The notes under the pieces: generated by a model
Databases searched by the model: none
Told to the model about the DNA's origin: nothing
Seen by the model: the letters and a program-made list of their open reading frames with translations, nothing else
Made by a program: the position numbers and the translations under genes
Assembly (NCBI GenBank): GCA_965216225.1
Contig: CBDCFF010000033.1
Span: forward strand, 1-64,000
Source: 3107 sp965216225
Lineage (GTDB): Bacteria; Pseudomonadota; Alphaproteobacteria; Rhodobacterales; Rhodobacteraceae
DNA length: 64,000 bases
Direction: 5' to 3'
In this document: piece after piece, positions 53,368-62,489 of the stretch
How positions within the stretch are numbered: position 1 is the stretch's first letter
How the letters are laid out: every line of letters starts with the position of its first letter

Positions 53368-54754
53368 GAGTTATAGCCGAAAGTTGGTGATGGCGCTGAT
53401 TGGCGGCATATCATGGCGTTGTTCACGCGCCGCAATTCTCAGCAGAGAAAAGGATATGCCACATGACGAAGTCTACCATCACGCCGTTGCCCGATCCATC
53501 GGGATTTTCGTCTGACCCGCTGACCGACATCCTGCAAACCGGCGCGCGCCAACTGCTCAAACAGGCGGTGGAAGCGGAATTGGCCACGCTCCTCGCCGCC
53601 CATGCCCGCGAGGTGACGGACGACGGCCGTGCGCGGCTGGTGCGCCATGGTCATCTGCCCGAGCGCGAGGTCATGACCGGCATCGGCCCGGTACCAGTGA
53701 AGGTGCCGCGGATGCGGGACCGGGGCAATGTGGACGAAAAGATCCGTTTCGCCTCGTCGATCTTGCCGCCCTGGCTGCGCAAGACCAGATCGATTGAGGA
53801 ACTGCTGCCGTGGCTCTATCTTAAGGGCATTTCCACGGGCGACTTCCAGGAGGCTCTTGGGGCGCTGTTGGGGCCGAACGCGGCAGGGCTTTCATCGAGC
53901 ACCATCTCGCGATTGAAAGCGGACTGGGGGGCGGAGTATGAACGCTGGCAGCGCCGCGATCTCAGCGCCCGGCGTTTCGTCTATGTCTGGGCCGATGGTG
54001 TCTATTTCCAACCGCGTATGGAAGAGCAGAAACAATGCGTTCTGGTGCTGATCGGCGCGGATGAGTGGGGCCGCAAGGAGGTTCCGGGCCTCACCGAAGC
54101 AGGCAGTCGGCTACCGTGAAAGCACGCAGAGTTGGCGCGAGTTGCTGCTCGATCTCAAGCGTCGCGGGCTGTCCCACGCCCCCGATCTGGCCATTGGCGA
54201 CGGCGCCTTGGGGTTCTGGGCGGCGCTGCGCGAAGTCTTCGGCAGCACCCGGGAACAACGGTGCTGGGTTCACAAGACCGGAAACGTTCTCAATGCCATG
54301 CCCAAATCGGTGCAGGCCAAAGCCAAGGGCCACCTGCATGATATCTGGCAGGCGGAAACGAAGACCGAAGCCGGGGCCGCCTTCGATTTCTTCGTGGAAA
54401 CCTACGGCGCGAAATATGACAAGGCGGTTGGGAAACTGACCAAAGACCGGGCTGTGCTGCTCTCCTTCTACGGCTTCCCTGCTGAGCACTGGAAGCACAT
54501 CCGAACCACGAACCCGATCGAGAGCACCTTCGCCACCGTCCGCCACCGCACCGGCAAAACCAAAGGCTGCCTGAGCCGCAGGACCGGGTTGGCCATGGCA
54601 TTCAAGCTGATGATGTCAGCGCAGGCCAAGTGGCGAAAGCTCGACGGCGCCAACCGCATGCCAGAGATCATTGAAGGGGTTGAGTTCAGAGACGGGATCA
54701 AGCAAATTCACCACGCCGCCTGATCACACCATCACCAACTTTCGGGCATAGCTC
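53368..54754 (+). mobile_element. IS256-B copy 3, uninterrupted
   Basis: The ends are GAGTTATAGCCGAAAGTTGG and, read inward, GAGCTATGCCCGAAAGTTGG. An 8-bp ACAACTGC lies on both sides (53359-53366 and 54755-54762, one extra base on the left). This copy has no nested insertion and serves as the reference for the site into which IS110-1 inserted in copy 2. Confidence 0.92.
53463..54723 (+). pseudogene. IS256-B copy 3 transposase, one frameshift
   Basis: The first frame starts at 53463 (MTKSTITPLPDPSGF) and runs through VKVPRMRDRGNVDEKIRF, LLPWLYLKGISTGDFQEALGALLG and VWADGVYFQPRMEEQKQCVLVLIG to PGLTEAGSRLP-stop at 54119. A 10-bp insertion AGCAGGCAGT (compared with copy 2) causes the break. The rest follows in another frame (GYRESTQSWRELLLDLKRRGL, GDGALGFWAALREVFGS, TTNPIESTFATVRHRTGKTKG) to the stop at 54723. 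Unlike copies 1 and 2, the GDGALGFW block is ancestral here. Confidence 0.88.
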
Positions 54755-54911
54755 ACAACTGCACCCCCTCCATGCTGCACCGCGTCATTTCGTTGCGCTG
54801 TTTTCATTCTGCATATAAGAGATCAATGCGGATTTGTTCTGCATCCGCGACGTGCCCCGCTCCTTTCGGAACGGCGGTTCTGTCATGGTGGCGACAAGGG
54901 GGATAACGGAC

Positions 54912-56483
54912 GTGAAAATCGGCGCGCCGAAGGAAGTGATGGCCCGAGAGGCAAGGGTTGCGATGACGCCGGATTCGGCCTTGCAGCTTCGCAAACTCGG
55001 CTATGAATGTGTGATCGAGAAGGACGCCGGGGCGGCGGCGGGTTTTCGTGATGCGGATTACCGGGCGGCAGGCGTCGGGATTGTCAAGACCGGCGCGGCG
55101 GTGTTCAGGGCGGCGGACATCGTTGCCAAGGTCCGCCCCCCGACCGGGGGCGAACTGAAACGGCTGCGCAAGGGACAGACGCTGATTTCCTTCTTCAACC
55201 CGGCAGACAATGCAGAGGGTATGGAACTGGCGCGGGCGAAGGGCGCGAATGTCATCGCGATGGAGATGGTGCCCCGGATCAGCCGCGCGCAGAAGATGGA
55301 TGCGCTCTCGTCGATGGCCAATGTCGCGGGCTATCGCGCGGTGATCGAGGCCGGGAACAGTTTCGGCAGGTTCTTCACCGGGCAGGTGACGGCGGCGGGC
55401 AAGGTGCCGCCGGCGAAGGTGCTGGTCGTGGGGGCCGGTGTGGCCGGTCTGGCGGCGGTCGGAACCTCGACCTCTCTGGGGGCGATCACATATGCGTTCG
55501 ACGTGCGCCCCGAAGTGGCCGAGCAGGTTGAATCCATGGGGGCGGAGTTCGTCTATCTGGACTTCGGGGAGGAGCAGCGGGACGGCGCCGTCACCGGGGG
55601 CTATGCCTCTGTTTCCAGTCCAGAATTTCACGAGGCGCAACTGGCCAGGTTCCGCGAACTGGCACCGGAGATGGATGTGGTGATCACCACCGCGCTGATT
55701 CCCGGTCGCGATGCGCCGAAGCTGTGGCTGAAGGATATGGTCGCCGCGATGAAGCCGGGTTCGGTCATTGTCGATCTGGCGGCAGAGCGTGGCGGCAATG
55801 TCGAAGGTACGATCAGGGATGAAAGGATCGTCACTGACAATGGCGTGACGATCATTGGCCATACCGATTTTCCCAGCCGGATGGCGGCGCAGGCGTCTTC
55901 GCTTTATGCCAGCAACATTCGCCACATGATGACCGATCTGACGCCCGGCAGGGATGGCCGGGTCGTGCATGACATGGAAGATGACGTGATTCGCGGTGCA
56001 ACGGTCACGTTTGCAGGCGGGATCACCTTCCCGCCGCCGCCGCCGAAGGTGCAGGCGATTGCCGCGCAGCCGAAAAAGGCAGTCAGGAAACCGACGGCGG
56101 AGGAAAGGCGCGCGCAGGAGACAGCGGATTTCAGGGCCCGGACCAGGCGTCAGGTTCTGATCCTCGGGGCGGGCGGGGCGCTGATGTTCCTGCTGGGACT
56201 GGTGGCCCCGGCGAGCTTCATGCAGCATTTCATCGTCTTCGCGCTGGCCTGTTTCGTGGGCTTTCAGGTGATCTGGAACGTCTCTCACAGCCTGCACACG
56301 CCGCTGATGGCAGTGACCAACGCGATTTCCGGGATCATCATTCTGGGTGCGCTGTTGCAGATCGGATCGGGCAACTGGCTGGTGGCGACACTGGCCGCGA
56401 TCTCTGTCCTGATCGCGACCGTCAATATCGTCGGCGGCTTCCTTGTGACCCGCCGGATGCTTGCAATGTTCCGGAAATCCTGA
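54912..56483 (+). CDS. pntA: Proton-translocating NAD(P) transhydrogenase subunit alpha
   Basis: PntA (523 aa) binds NAD(H) and, with PntB, uses the proton gradient to reduce NADP+. The NAD domain starts KIGAPKEVMAREARVAMTPDSALQLRKLG and contains KVLVVGAGVAGLAAVGTSTSLGAITYAFDVRP. A linker rich in Lys and Pro (about 390-425) leads to the membrane part with four hydrophobic segments. The GTG at 54912 is chosen because the protein then begins like family members and AAGGGG lies 9 nt upstream; in-frame ATG codons upstream lack support. IS256-B copy 3 ends about 155 bp before it. Confidence 0.93.
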   Translation: MKIGAPKEVMAREARVAMTPDSALQLRKLGYECVIEKDAGAAAGFRDADYRAAGVGIVKTGAAVFRAADIVAKVRPPTGGELKRLRKGQTLISFFNPADNAEGMELARAKGANVIAMEMVPRISRAQKMDALSSMANVAGYRAVIEAGNSFGRFFTGQVTAAGKVPPAKVLVVGAGVAGLAAVGTSTSLGAITYAFDVRPEVAEQVESMGAEFVYLDFGEEQRDGAVTGGYASVSSPEFHEAQLARFRELAPEMDVVITTALIPGRDAPKLWLKDMVAAMKPGSVIVDLAAERGGNVEGTIRDERIVTDNGVTIIGHTDFPSRMAAQASSLYASNIRHMMTDLTPGRDGRVVHDMEDDVIRGATVTFAGGITFPPPPPKVQAIAAQPKKAVRKPTAEERRAQETADFRARTRRQVLILGAGGALMFLLGLVAPASFMQHFIVFALACFVGFQVIWNVSHSLHTPLMAVTNAISGIIILGALLQIGSGNWLVATLAAISVLIATVNIVGGFLVTRRMLAMFRKS

Positions 56484-56501
56484 GACGCGGAAGGAAAGAT
56501 C

Positions 56502-57947
56502 ATGGGAATTGGACTGGTTTCCGCCGCGTCGATTGCGGCAAGTGTGCTGTTCATCCTGTCCCTTGGCGGGCTGTCGGGGCAGGAAAGCGCGAAACGTGCG
56601 GTCTGGTACGGGATCGTCGGCATGGGCGTGGCGGTTCTGTTCACCGCACTCGGGCCGGGGGTCGGCAAATACTGGCTGCTGATCCCGATGGTGGCTGCGG
56701 GTTCCTGGGCGGGCTGCGAGGTTGCGCGCCGGGTCGAAATGACCGGGATGCCGCAACTGGTGGCGGCGTTGCACAGCTTTGTGGGTCTGGCGGCGGTGTT
56801 CATCGGGTTCAATGCCGAGGTTGAGCGTCTGCGGGTTGCCGCGGCAAGGGCTGCCGGGGCATCGCTGGAAGGATTTTCCGGCTTTGCCGCCAGGGTGGCC
56901 GACAAGACCCCGGCAGAGATCGCCTTTCTGAAGATCGAGGTGTTTCTGGGCATCTTCATCGGGGCCGTGACCTTTACCGGTTCGGTCGTCGCCTTCGGCA
57001 AGCTGGCCGGGAAGATCGACGGCAGGCCCGCGAAACTCCCCGGCGGTCATGCCCTGAACGCGGCGGCGCTGGCGTTGTCGATCCTGTTGGGGATCATGTA
57101 TTTTTCCGGTTCCGGTTTCGGCATCGGGACACTGGCGCCGATGGCGGCGCTTGCCCTCTTCATCGGCTGGCATCTGATCATGGGGATCGGCGGGGCCGAC
57201 ATGCCGGTTGTCGTTTCCATGCTGAATTCCTATTCCGGCTGGGCTGCGGCGGCGATCGGCTTTACCCTGTCGTCCGACCTGCTGATCGTGACGGGCGCGC
57301 TGGTGGGCTCTTCCGGTGCGATCCTGTCCTATATCATGTGCAAGGCAATGAACCGGCATTTTGTCAGCGTCATCCTTGGCGGTTTCGGCGGCGCGGTTGG
57401 CCCGCAGATGACGGTCGAGGGCGAACAGGTGGCAATCGAGGCCGAAGCCGTGGCCGCCACGCTGGAGGATGCGGACAGCATCATCATCATTCCGGGATAC
57501 GGCATGGCGGTGGCGCAGGCCCAGCAGGCGGTCAGCGAACTGGTGCGCAAGCTGCGGGCCAGGGGCAAGACCGTGCGGTTTGCAATCCACCCCGTCGCCG
57601 GCCGTCTGCCCGGACACATGAACGTACTTCTGGCAGAGGCCAGGGTGCCCTATGACATCGTGCTGGAGATGGACGAGATCAATGAGGATTTCCCGCACAC
57701 GGATGTTGTGATCGTCATCGGCTCCAACGACATCGTGAACCCGGCGGCGCAGGACGACCCGAATTCCCCCATTGCCGGAATGCCGGTGCTGGAATGCTGG
57801 AAGGCCAAGCAGGTCTTCGTGTCCAAACGCGGGCAGGGGACCGGGTATTCGGGCATTGAAAATCCGCTTTTCTTCAAGGAAAATACCCGGATGTATTACG
57901 GCGACGCCAAGGACAGCCTGAACAGGTTGCTGACGCTGATTGATTGA
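56502..57947 (+). CDS. pntB: NAD(P) transhydrogenase subunit beta
   Basis: PntB (481 aa) provides most membrane helices of the proton channel and the NADP-binding domain. At least eight hydrophobic segments lie in the first 270 residues. The C-terminal NADP domain shows SIIIIPGYGMAVAQAQQAVSEL, IHPVAGRLPGHMNVLLAEARVPYD and VIVIGSNDIVNPAAQDDPNSPIAGMPVLE. GGAAAGATC precedes the ATG 18 bp after pntA. The two genes form an operon. Confidence 0.96.
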   Translation: MGIGLVSAASIAASVLFILSLGGLSGQESAKRAVWYGIVGMGVAVLFTALGPGVGKYWLLIPMVAAGSWAGCEVARRVEMTGMPQLVAALHSFVGLAAVFIGFNAEVERLRVAAARAAGASLEGFSGFAARVADKTPAEIAFLKIEVFLGIFIGAVTFTGSVVAFGKLAGKIDGRPAKLPGGHALNAAALALSILLGIMYFSGSGFGIGTLAPMAALALFIGWHLIMGIGGADMPVVVSMLNSYSGWAAAAIGFTLSSDLLIVTGALVGSSGAILSYIMCKAMNRHFVSVILGGFGGAVGPQMTVEGEQVAIEAEAVAATLEDADSIIIIPGYGMAVAQAQQAVSELVRKLRARGKTVRFAIHPVAGRLPGHMNVLLAEARVPYDIVLEMDEINEDFPHTDVVIVIGSNDIVNPAAQDDPNSPIAGMPVLECWKAKQVFVSKRGQGTGYSGIENPLFFKENTRMYYGDAKDSLNRLLTLID

Positions 57948-58127
57948 TTGGGGAGGCGCCCGGCGGCAGTGTCCGGAATGTGAGTATTTTTGCAGAGAAG
58001 AAGCAGGAATGTCGGGCATTGTCACGCCGGTATTCGTGATGCGCAGGTCATCGACATTGGGCGCGCTTCGCAGCAATGTGGGGTGGCGCCTCATTGTGGC
58101 TTCCCTGGAATGCGACTGGATATAAAG

Positions 58128-59357
58128 ATGCCGATCAAGAACCGCCTTGCCGAACTGCATACCGAAATCGCCGGATGGCGGCGTCATCTGCATGAAAATC
58201 CCGAACTCATGTTCGACACGGTGGAAACGGCTGCTTTTGTCGAGGCGCGGCTGCGGGAGTTCGGATGCGACGAGGTTGTGACAGGCATTGGCCGCACCGG
58301 CGTTGTCGGCGTGATCCGTGGCAGGAGCGACTGCGCCGGAAAGGTGGTGGGGCTGAGGGCCGATATGGATGCCCTGCCGATCCAGGAGGCGACGGGGCTT
58401 GATCATGCGTCGAAAAAACCCGGCAGGATGCACGCCTGTGGCCATGACGGGCACACGGCGATGCTGTTGGGGGCGGCGAAATATCTGGCCGAGACACGGA
58501 ATTTCGACGGCGCCTGCGTGGTCATTTTCCAGCCCGCCGAAGGGGGCGGCGGCGGTGGCAAGGTCATGTGCGATGACGGATTGATGGAACGGTTCGGAAT
58601 TCGGGAAGTCTACGGGATGCATAACTGGCCGGGCGTTCCCGCCGGGACATTCGCGATCCGCCCGGGGGCGTTCTTTGCAGCCGCAGATGACTTTACCATA
58701 GAGGTGGAGGGGCGCGGCGGACATGCCGCCAAGCCGCACGAGACGATCGACACGACCGTGGTCGCAAGCCATATCGTGATTGCGTTGCAGACCATCGCCA
58801 GCCGGAATGTTGACCCGGTCGGGCGGGTCGTGGTTTCGGTGACATCGTTCGAGACGGATACAAAAACACATAACGTAATCCCTCAGCGGGTCACGCTGCG
58901 CGGCACTGTGCGGACCCTGGATGCCGATGTGCAGGTCATCGCCGAGGCACGGTTGACGGCGCTGGCGGAGACAATCGCGGCGGCGTTCGGCGCGCGCGCG
59001 CAGGTCCACCATGAACGGGGCTATCCGGTGATGATCAGTTCGGACCGGGAAACCGGTTACGCCGCCGATGCGGCCCGGTCGGTGGCGGGCGCGTGCGATG
59101 TTGCGCCAGTTGAATACCGCGCTGCCCGCTAACGACAAGGCCGGTCGGTGGCGGGCGCGTGCGATGTTGCGCCGCTGATCATGGGGGGCGAGGATTTCGC
59201 CTTCATGCTGAATGAGCGGCCCGGCGCCTATATCCTTGTCGGCAATGGCGACACGGCGTCGGTTCATCATCCGGAGTATGATTTCAACGACGAAGCCATT
59301 CCGGCGGGATGCAGTTGGTGGGCGGAACTGGTGGAAAGCCGGTTGCCCGCCGTTTGA
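58128..59357 (+). pseudogene. M20-family amidohydrolase, broken by a 66-bp insertion
   Basis: The frame from 58128 (MPIKNRLAELHTEIAGWRRHLHENPELMFDTVETAAFV) encodes a hippurate hydrolase/aminoacylase-type metallopeptidase. It has HACGHDGHTAMLLGAAKYLAE, VVIFQPAEGGGGGGKVMCDDGLMERF, MHNWPGVPAG and a dimerisation domain. At 59108 a 66-bp insertion adds an in-frame TAA. The original C-terminus (LIMGGEDFAFMLNERPGAYILVGNG..., with the metal-binding Glu) continues afterwards to 59357. Undoing the insertion gives a normal 387-aa protein. The 180 bp upstream show no gene. Confidence 0.85.
59075..59173 (+). repeat. 33-bp direct repeat with 33-bp unrelated spacer
   Basis: CCGGTCGGTGGCGGGCGCG... occurs at 59075-59107 and again at 59141-59173 without a mismatch. 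The 33 bp between (59108-59140) do not belong to the amidohydrolase gene. The total addition is 66 bp, exactly 22 codons, one of them TAA. It reads like a scar of a duplication with filler DNA. Confidence 0.9.
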
Positions 59358-59408
59358 CGGCGGTGGGTGCAGGCGGTGTTTTGCTGTTCGATTCATCAGG
59401 AAATTATT

Positions 59409-59423
59409 TGAGAATGATTATCA
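59409..59423 (+). promoter_or_regulatory. Fur-type operator 1
   Basis: TGAGAATGATTATCA fits the 7-1-7 Fur-family pattern TGATAAT-N-ATTATCA with one mismatch. It lies just upstream of the -35 box of the sit promoter. A Fur or Mur repressor loaded with Fe2+ or Mn2+ is the expected ligand. Confidence 0.75.
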
Positions 59424-59429
59424 TTGCCA

Positions 59430-59458
59430 TTGACTGTTGAGAACGATTCTCATAAGTA
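59430..59458 (+). promoter_or_regulatory. sitABCD promoter overlapped by Fur-type operator 2
   Basis: A -35 TTGACT (59430-59435) and a -10-like TAAGTA (59453-59458) are 17 bp apart. The spacer contains TGAGAACGATTCTCA (59438-59452), a 7-1-7 Fur-type site and a perfect inverted repeat of TGAGAA. Repressor bound there would block polymerase directly. Operator 1 is centred 29 bp upstream. Confidence 0.65.
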
Positions 59459-59496
59459 TGGGCCGAATCTGGATATGAGGACAGGATTCGCCCGCG

Positions 59497-60462
59497 ATGA
59501 TCACCAAATGTGCCTTTCTGCTGTCTGCGGCCCTTGCCGTATTCGCGTACTCCGCCATGGGGCAGGCCCGGACGCCGGGCCGGGCTTTGGTCGTCGCGAC
59601 CACCGGCATGATCGCCGATGCGGCCCGTGTCATCGGCGGGGATCTGATAGAGGTGCGCGCATTGATGGGGCCGGGGGTGGACCCGCATTCCTATCGCCAG
59701 ACCCGGACGGACATCGTTGCCATGACCCGCGCGGACCTGGTTCTGTGGCATGGCCTGTTCCTCGAAGCGCAGATGGAATCCTTCTTTCACGATCTGGCCG
59801 AAAAGCGGAATGTCGTGGCGGTCGCCGAAGGGGTGGATCGGGCCCTGTTGCTGTCGCATGACGCATATGCCGACAAGTTTGACCCGCATCTGTGGATGGA
59901 CCCGATGCTGTGGCGGCATGTGGTGCTGAATGTCCGGGATGCGCTGATCGCCACCCTGCCGGATCGGGCAGAGGTTATGACCGCGAATGCAGAGACGTAT
60001 CTGAGCGGAATCGCGCGGCTGGCGGGCTATGCTAAAACGGCTCTGGCCACGGTGCCGGAACACTCGCGCATTCTGGTGACGGCTCATGACGCCTTTGGCT
60101 ATTTCGGCGCGGGCTACGGGTTCGAGGTGATGGGCATTCAGGGCATCTCTACCAGTTCCGAGGCCGGGCTGAACCGGATCGGGGAGCTGGTGGGCGTGCT
60201 GGTTGATCGCAGGATCGGGGCGGTGTTTGTCGAAAGCTCGGTCTCTGACCGCAGCATCCGCGCGCTGATCGAGGGCGCCGCCGCCAGAGGGCATCAGGTC
60301 ATTATCGGCGGTGAACTGTTTTCCGATGCGATGGGGGCCCCTGGCGCCTATGAAGGCACCTATCCGGGGATGATTGACCACAACGTGACCACCATCGCCA
60401 ATGCGCTGAACGGCGCCGCGCCGGATCGCGGCATGGCTGGCCGACTGGCCGCAGGAATGTGA
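59497..60462 (+). CDS. sitA: Metal ABC transporter substrate-binding protein (TroA/SitA type)
   Basis: This 321-aa periplasmic cluster A-I binding protein has a signal peptide (ITKCAFLLSAALAVFAYSAMGQA). Likely ligands are His64 (VDPHSYRQT), His131 (FDPHLWMD), His197 (VTAHDAFGYFG) and Asp294 (GMIDHNVTTI). His at the third position (VTAHDAF) is found in TroA/ZnuA-like proteins, while Mn-specific PsaA/MntC have Glu there, so zinc or mixed Mn/Zn/Fe specificity is possible. The Fur boxes and two permeases favour a sit-type Mn/Fe system. It is the first gene of the operon. Confidence 0.88.
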   Translation: MITKCAFLLSAALAVFAYSAMGQARTPGRALVVATTGMIADAARVIGGDLIEVRALMGPGVDPHSYRQTRTDIVAMTRADLVLWHGLFLEAQMESFFHDLAEKRNVVAVAEGVDRALLLSHDAYADKFDPHLWMDPMLWRHVVLNVRDALIATLPDRAEVMTANAETYLSGIARLAGYAKTALATVPEHSRILVTAHDAFGYFGAGYGFEVMGIQGISTSSEAGLNRIGELVGVLVDRRIGAVFVESSVSDRSIRALIEGAAARGHQVIIGGELFSDAMGAPGAYEGTYPGMIDHNVTTIANALNGAAPDRGMAGRLAAGM

Positions 60463-60469
60463 GGGCAAC

Positions 60470-61279
60470 ATGGGACCGGTAGAGCTTGCGGCAAGAGACG
60501 GTGAAATCATTTCGCACGCCCCGCCTGCGGATGCGGCGCTGGCGGTTCGCGGCATGACGGTGTCATACGGGCGCAAGCCCGCGATATTCTCTGTCGATGC
60601 GACATTTCAGGCGGCTTCCATGACTGCGATCATCGGCCCCAACGGCGCCGGAAAATCGACCCTGCTGAAAGCCGTTCTGGGGATCGAGAAACCGCTGTCC
60701 GGCACGGTCGGCATGTTTGGCGCCCCGCTGGAGACACAGCGCCATCGCATGGCCTATGTACCCCAGCGCGCCAGCGTGGACTGGGATTTTCCGGCGCGGG
60801 TGATTGATGTGGCGCTGATGGGGCTTTACGCAGAGCTGGGCCTGCTGGGCCTTGTGCGCACCCGTCACCGGCAAAAGGCGATGGACTGTCTGGCGCGGGT
60901 CGGTATGGCCGATTTTGCGGATCGCCAGATCGGGCAACTGTCCGGCGGGCAGCAACAGCGGGTGTTCCTGGCGCGCGCACTTGCGCAGGGGGCCGATCTC
61001 TATCTGCTGGACGAACCCTTTGCCGGTGTCGATGCCGCGACCGAAAAGGCCGTCATCCGTGTGCTCAAATCCCTCAGGGATGCGGGGAAGAGCGTGATTG
61101 CCGTGCATCACGATCTGTCCACCGTGCCGGAATATTTCGATCATGTGCTGATTCTGAATGTCCGTCGCGTGGCCGAAGGGCCGGTCGCCGCGGCCTTTAC
61201 CGCAGAGGCGTTGCAACTGGCCTATGGCGGGCGGCTTGCCACGGCCCAGATCGACCGGCTGGTCCTGTCCGCAGGCTAG
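60470..61279 (+). CDS. sitB: Metal ABC transporter ATP-binding protein
   Basis: This 269-aa ATPase of the Mn/Zn/Fe importer has all nucleotide-binding motifs: Walker A GPNGAGKST (about residues 57-65), Q-loop YVPQRASVDWDFPARVIDVALMG (the SVDWDFP block is typical of metal-chelate importers), signature LSGGQQQR, Walker B LYLLDEPFAGVD and switch AVHHDL. It begins 8 bp after sitA with GAGGGCAAC upstream. Confidence 0.94.
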   Translation: MGPVELAARDGEIISHAPPADAALAVRGMTVSYGRKPAIFSVDATFQAASMTAIIGPNGAGKSTLLKAVLGIEKPLSGTVGMFGAPLETQRHRMAYVPQRASVDWDFPARVIDVALMGLYAELGLLGLVRTRHRQKAMDCLARVGMADFADRQIGQLSGGQQQRVFLARALAQGADLYLLDEPFAGVDAATEKAVIRVLKSLRDAGKSVIAVHHDLSTVPEYFDHVLILNVRRVAEGPVAAAFTAEALQLAYGGRLATAQIDRLVLSAG

Positions 61280-61283
61280 CGCA

Positions 61284-62489
61284 GTGTTTTTTCAGGCGTT
61301 CTTTCTGCAACTTGGCTATAACGCCACGCTGGTGGCCATCGGCGCGGCCCTGTTGGGGATTGCGGCAGGGGTGACGGGCACGTTTCTGTTTTTGCGCAAA
61401 CGCGCGCTGGTAAGTGACGCGATCAGCCACGCAACGCTGCCCGGCATCGGCCTCGCCTTTATCGCCATGGCGCTTTGGGGTGGCGACGGGCGCAATCTGG
61501 CGGGGCTTCTGGGCGGGTCCGCAGCGTCCGCCTGGGCCGGGCTTTTGTGTGTGCAGTGGCTCACCCGGCGCACGCGGCTGGCCGAGGATGCCGCCATCGG
61601 CGCGGTTCTGTCGGTCTTTTTCGGATTCGGGGTCGTGCTTCTGACGATTATCCAGAGCATGAGCGCAGGGCGGCAGGCCGGGCTTGACAGTCTGCTTCTG
61701 GGCTCGACCGCCGGAATGCTGTTTTCCGACGCGGTTCTGATCGCGGTCGGCGGGGCGTTGACGCTGACCCTGACCATGATCCTGCGGCGGCCGATGCTGC
61801 TTGTCGCCTTTGATGCGAACCATGCCCGTTCCGCGGGGATAAATGCGCGCCGGGCCGATCTGGCGGCCATGGCGCTGGCGCTGGCGGTGACTGTGGTGGG
61901 GCTGAAGATCGTCGGCCTGATCCTGATCGTCGCGCTGCTGATCATTCCGCCCGTCTCTGCCCGGTTCTGGACCGGCCGCACCGGCCGCATGACGTTGATT
62001 GCGGGCGTGTTCGGCGGGGTGTCGGGCTATGTGGGTGCGGCGATCTCGGCCACGGCGCCGGGCCTGCCCACGGGGCCGATCATCGTTCTGGCGGCCTTCG
62101 CGCTGTTCGCGGTGTCCCTGCTGTGTGCGCCGGATCGCGGGGTGCTGGCGGCGATCATCCGGCATCGCCGGTTCCAGCGCCGGGTGCATTTGCGTCAGGG
62201 GTTGCTGGCGCTGGCGCAGGGGCAGCCGATCCATGAACGGTTCACCCTGCGCCTGCTGGCGCGCGCCGGTCTGGTCCGGGCCGATGGCGTCCCGACAGAA
62301 GCGGGCCGGTCCCGTGCCGCCAAGGCATTGCGGGACGAAGAGCGCTGGGCAATCCTGCGCGGTCTTCGGAACCATGAGGCCGGCGCCGCGTTCCATGACG
62401 GCCTGACCGATATTGACGAGGTTCTGACCGCCGACCAGATCGCGGAAATCGACCGCTTGATCGGCGGCCCGAAGGGGGCGACGGCATGA
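61284..62489 (+). CDS. sitC: Metal ABC transporter permease with C-terminal DtxR/MntR-like extension
   Basis: This 401-aa permease of the ABC-3 family has about eight hydrophobic segments in the first 280 residues, with the family blocks RKRALVSDAISHATLPGIGLAF and KIVGLILIVALLIIPPVSARFW. The last 119 residues are soluble. They contain RFTLRLLARAGLVRADGVPTEAGRSRAAKALRDEERWAILRGL and DIDEVLTADQIAEIDRLIG, which resemble a winged helix and the dimer helix of iron/manganese-dependent repressors. The start is GTG at 61284, 5 bp after sitB. The stop overlaps sitD by 4 nt. Confidence 0.85.
   Translation: MFFQAFFLQLGYNATLVAIGAALLGIAAGVTGTFLFLRKRALVSDAISHATLPGIGLAFIAMALWGGDGRNLAGLLGGSAASAWAGLLCVQWLTRRTRLAEDAAIGAVLSVFFGFGVVLLTIIQSMSAGRQAGLDSLLLGSTAGMLFSDAVLIAVGGALTLTLTMILRRPMLLVAFDANHARSAGINARRADLAAMALALAVTVVGLKIVGLILIVALLIIPPVSARFWTGRTGRMTLIAGVFGGVSGYVGAAISATAPGLPTGPIIVLAAFALFAVSLLCAPDRGVLAAIIRHRRFQRRVHLRQGLLALAQGQPIHERFTLRLLARAGLVRADGVPTEAGRSRAAKALRDEERWAILRGLRNHEAGAAFHDGLTDIDEVLTADQIAEIDRLIGGPKGATA

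Noticed and set aside
59075..59173. 33-bp repeats as att sites of a mobile element or a CRISPR fragment
   Set aside because: Only two copies with one 33-bp spacer inside a coding gene, no cas genes and no recombinase; a scar is simpler.
54804..59396. A 1530-codon open frame on the minus strand
   Set aside because: It is antisense to pntA, pntB and the amidohydrolase gene, has low-complexity His/Arg/Gln-rich composition and no domain; it is a by-product of GC-rich codon use.
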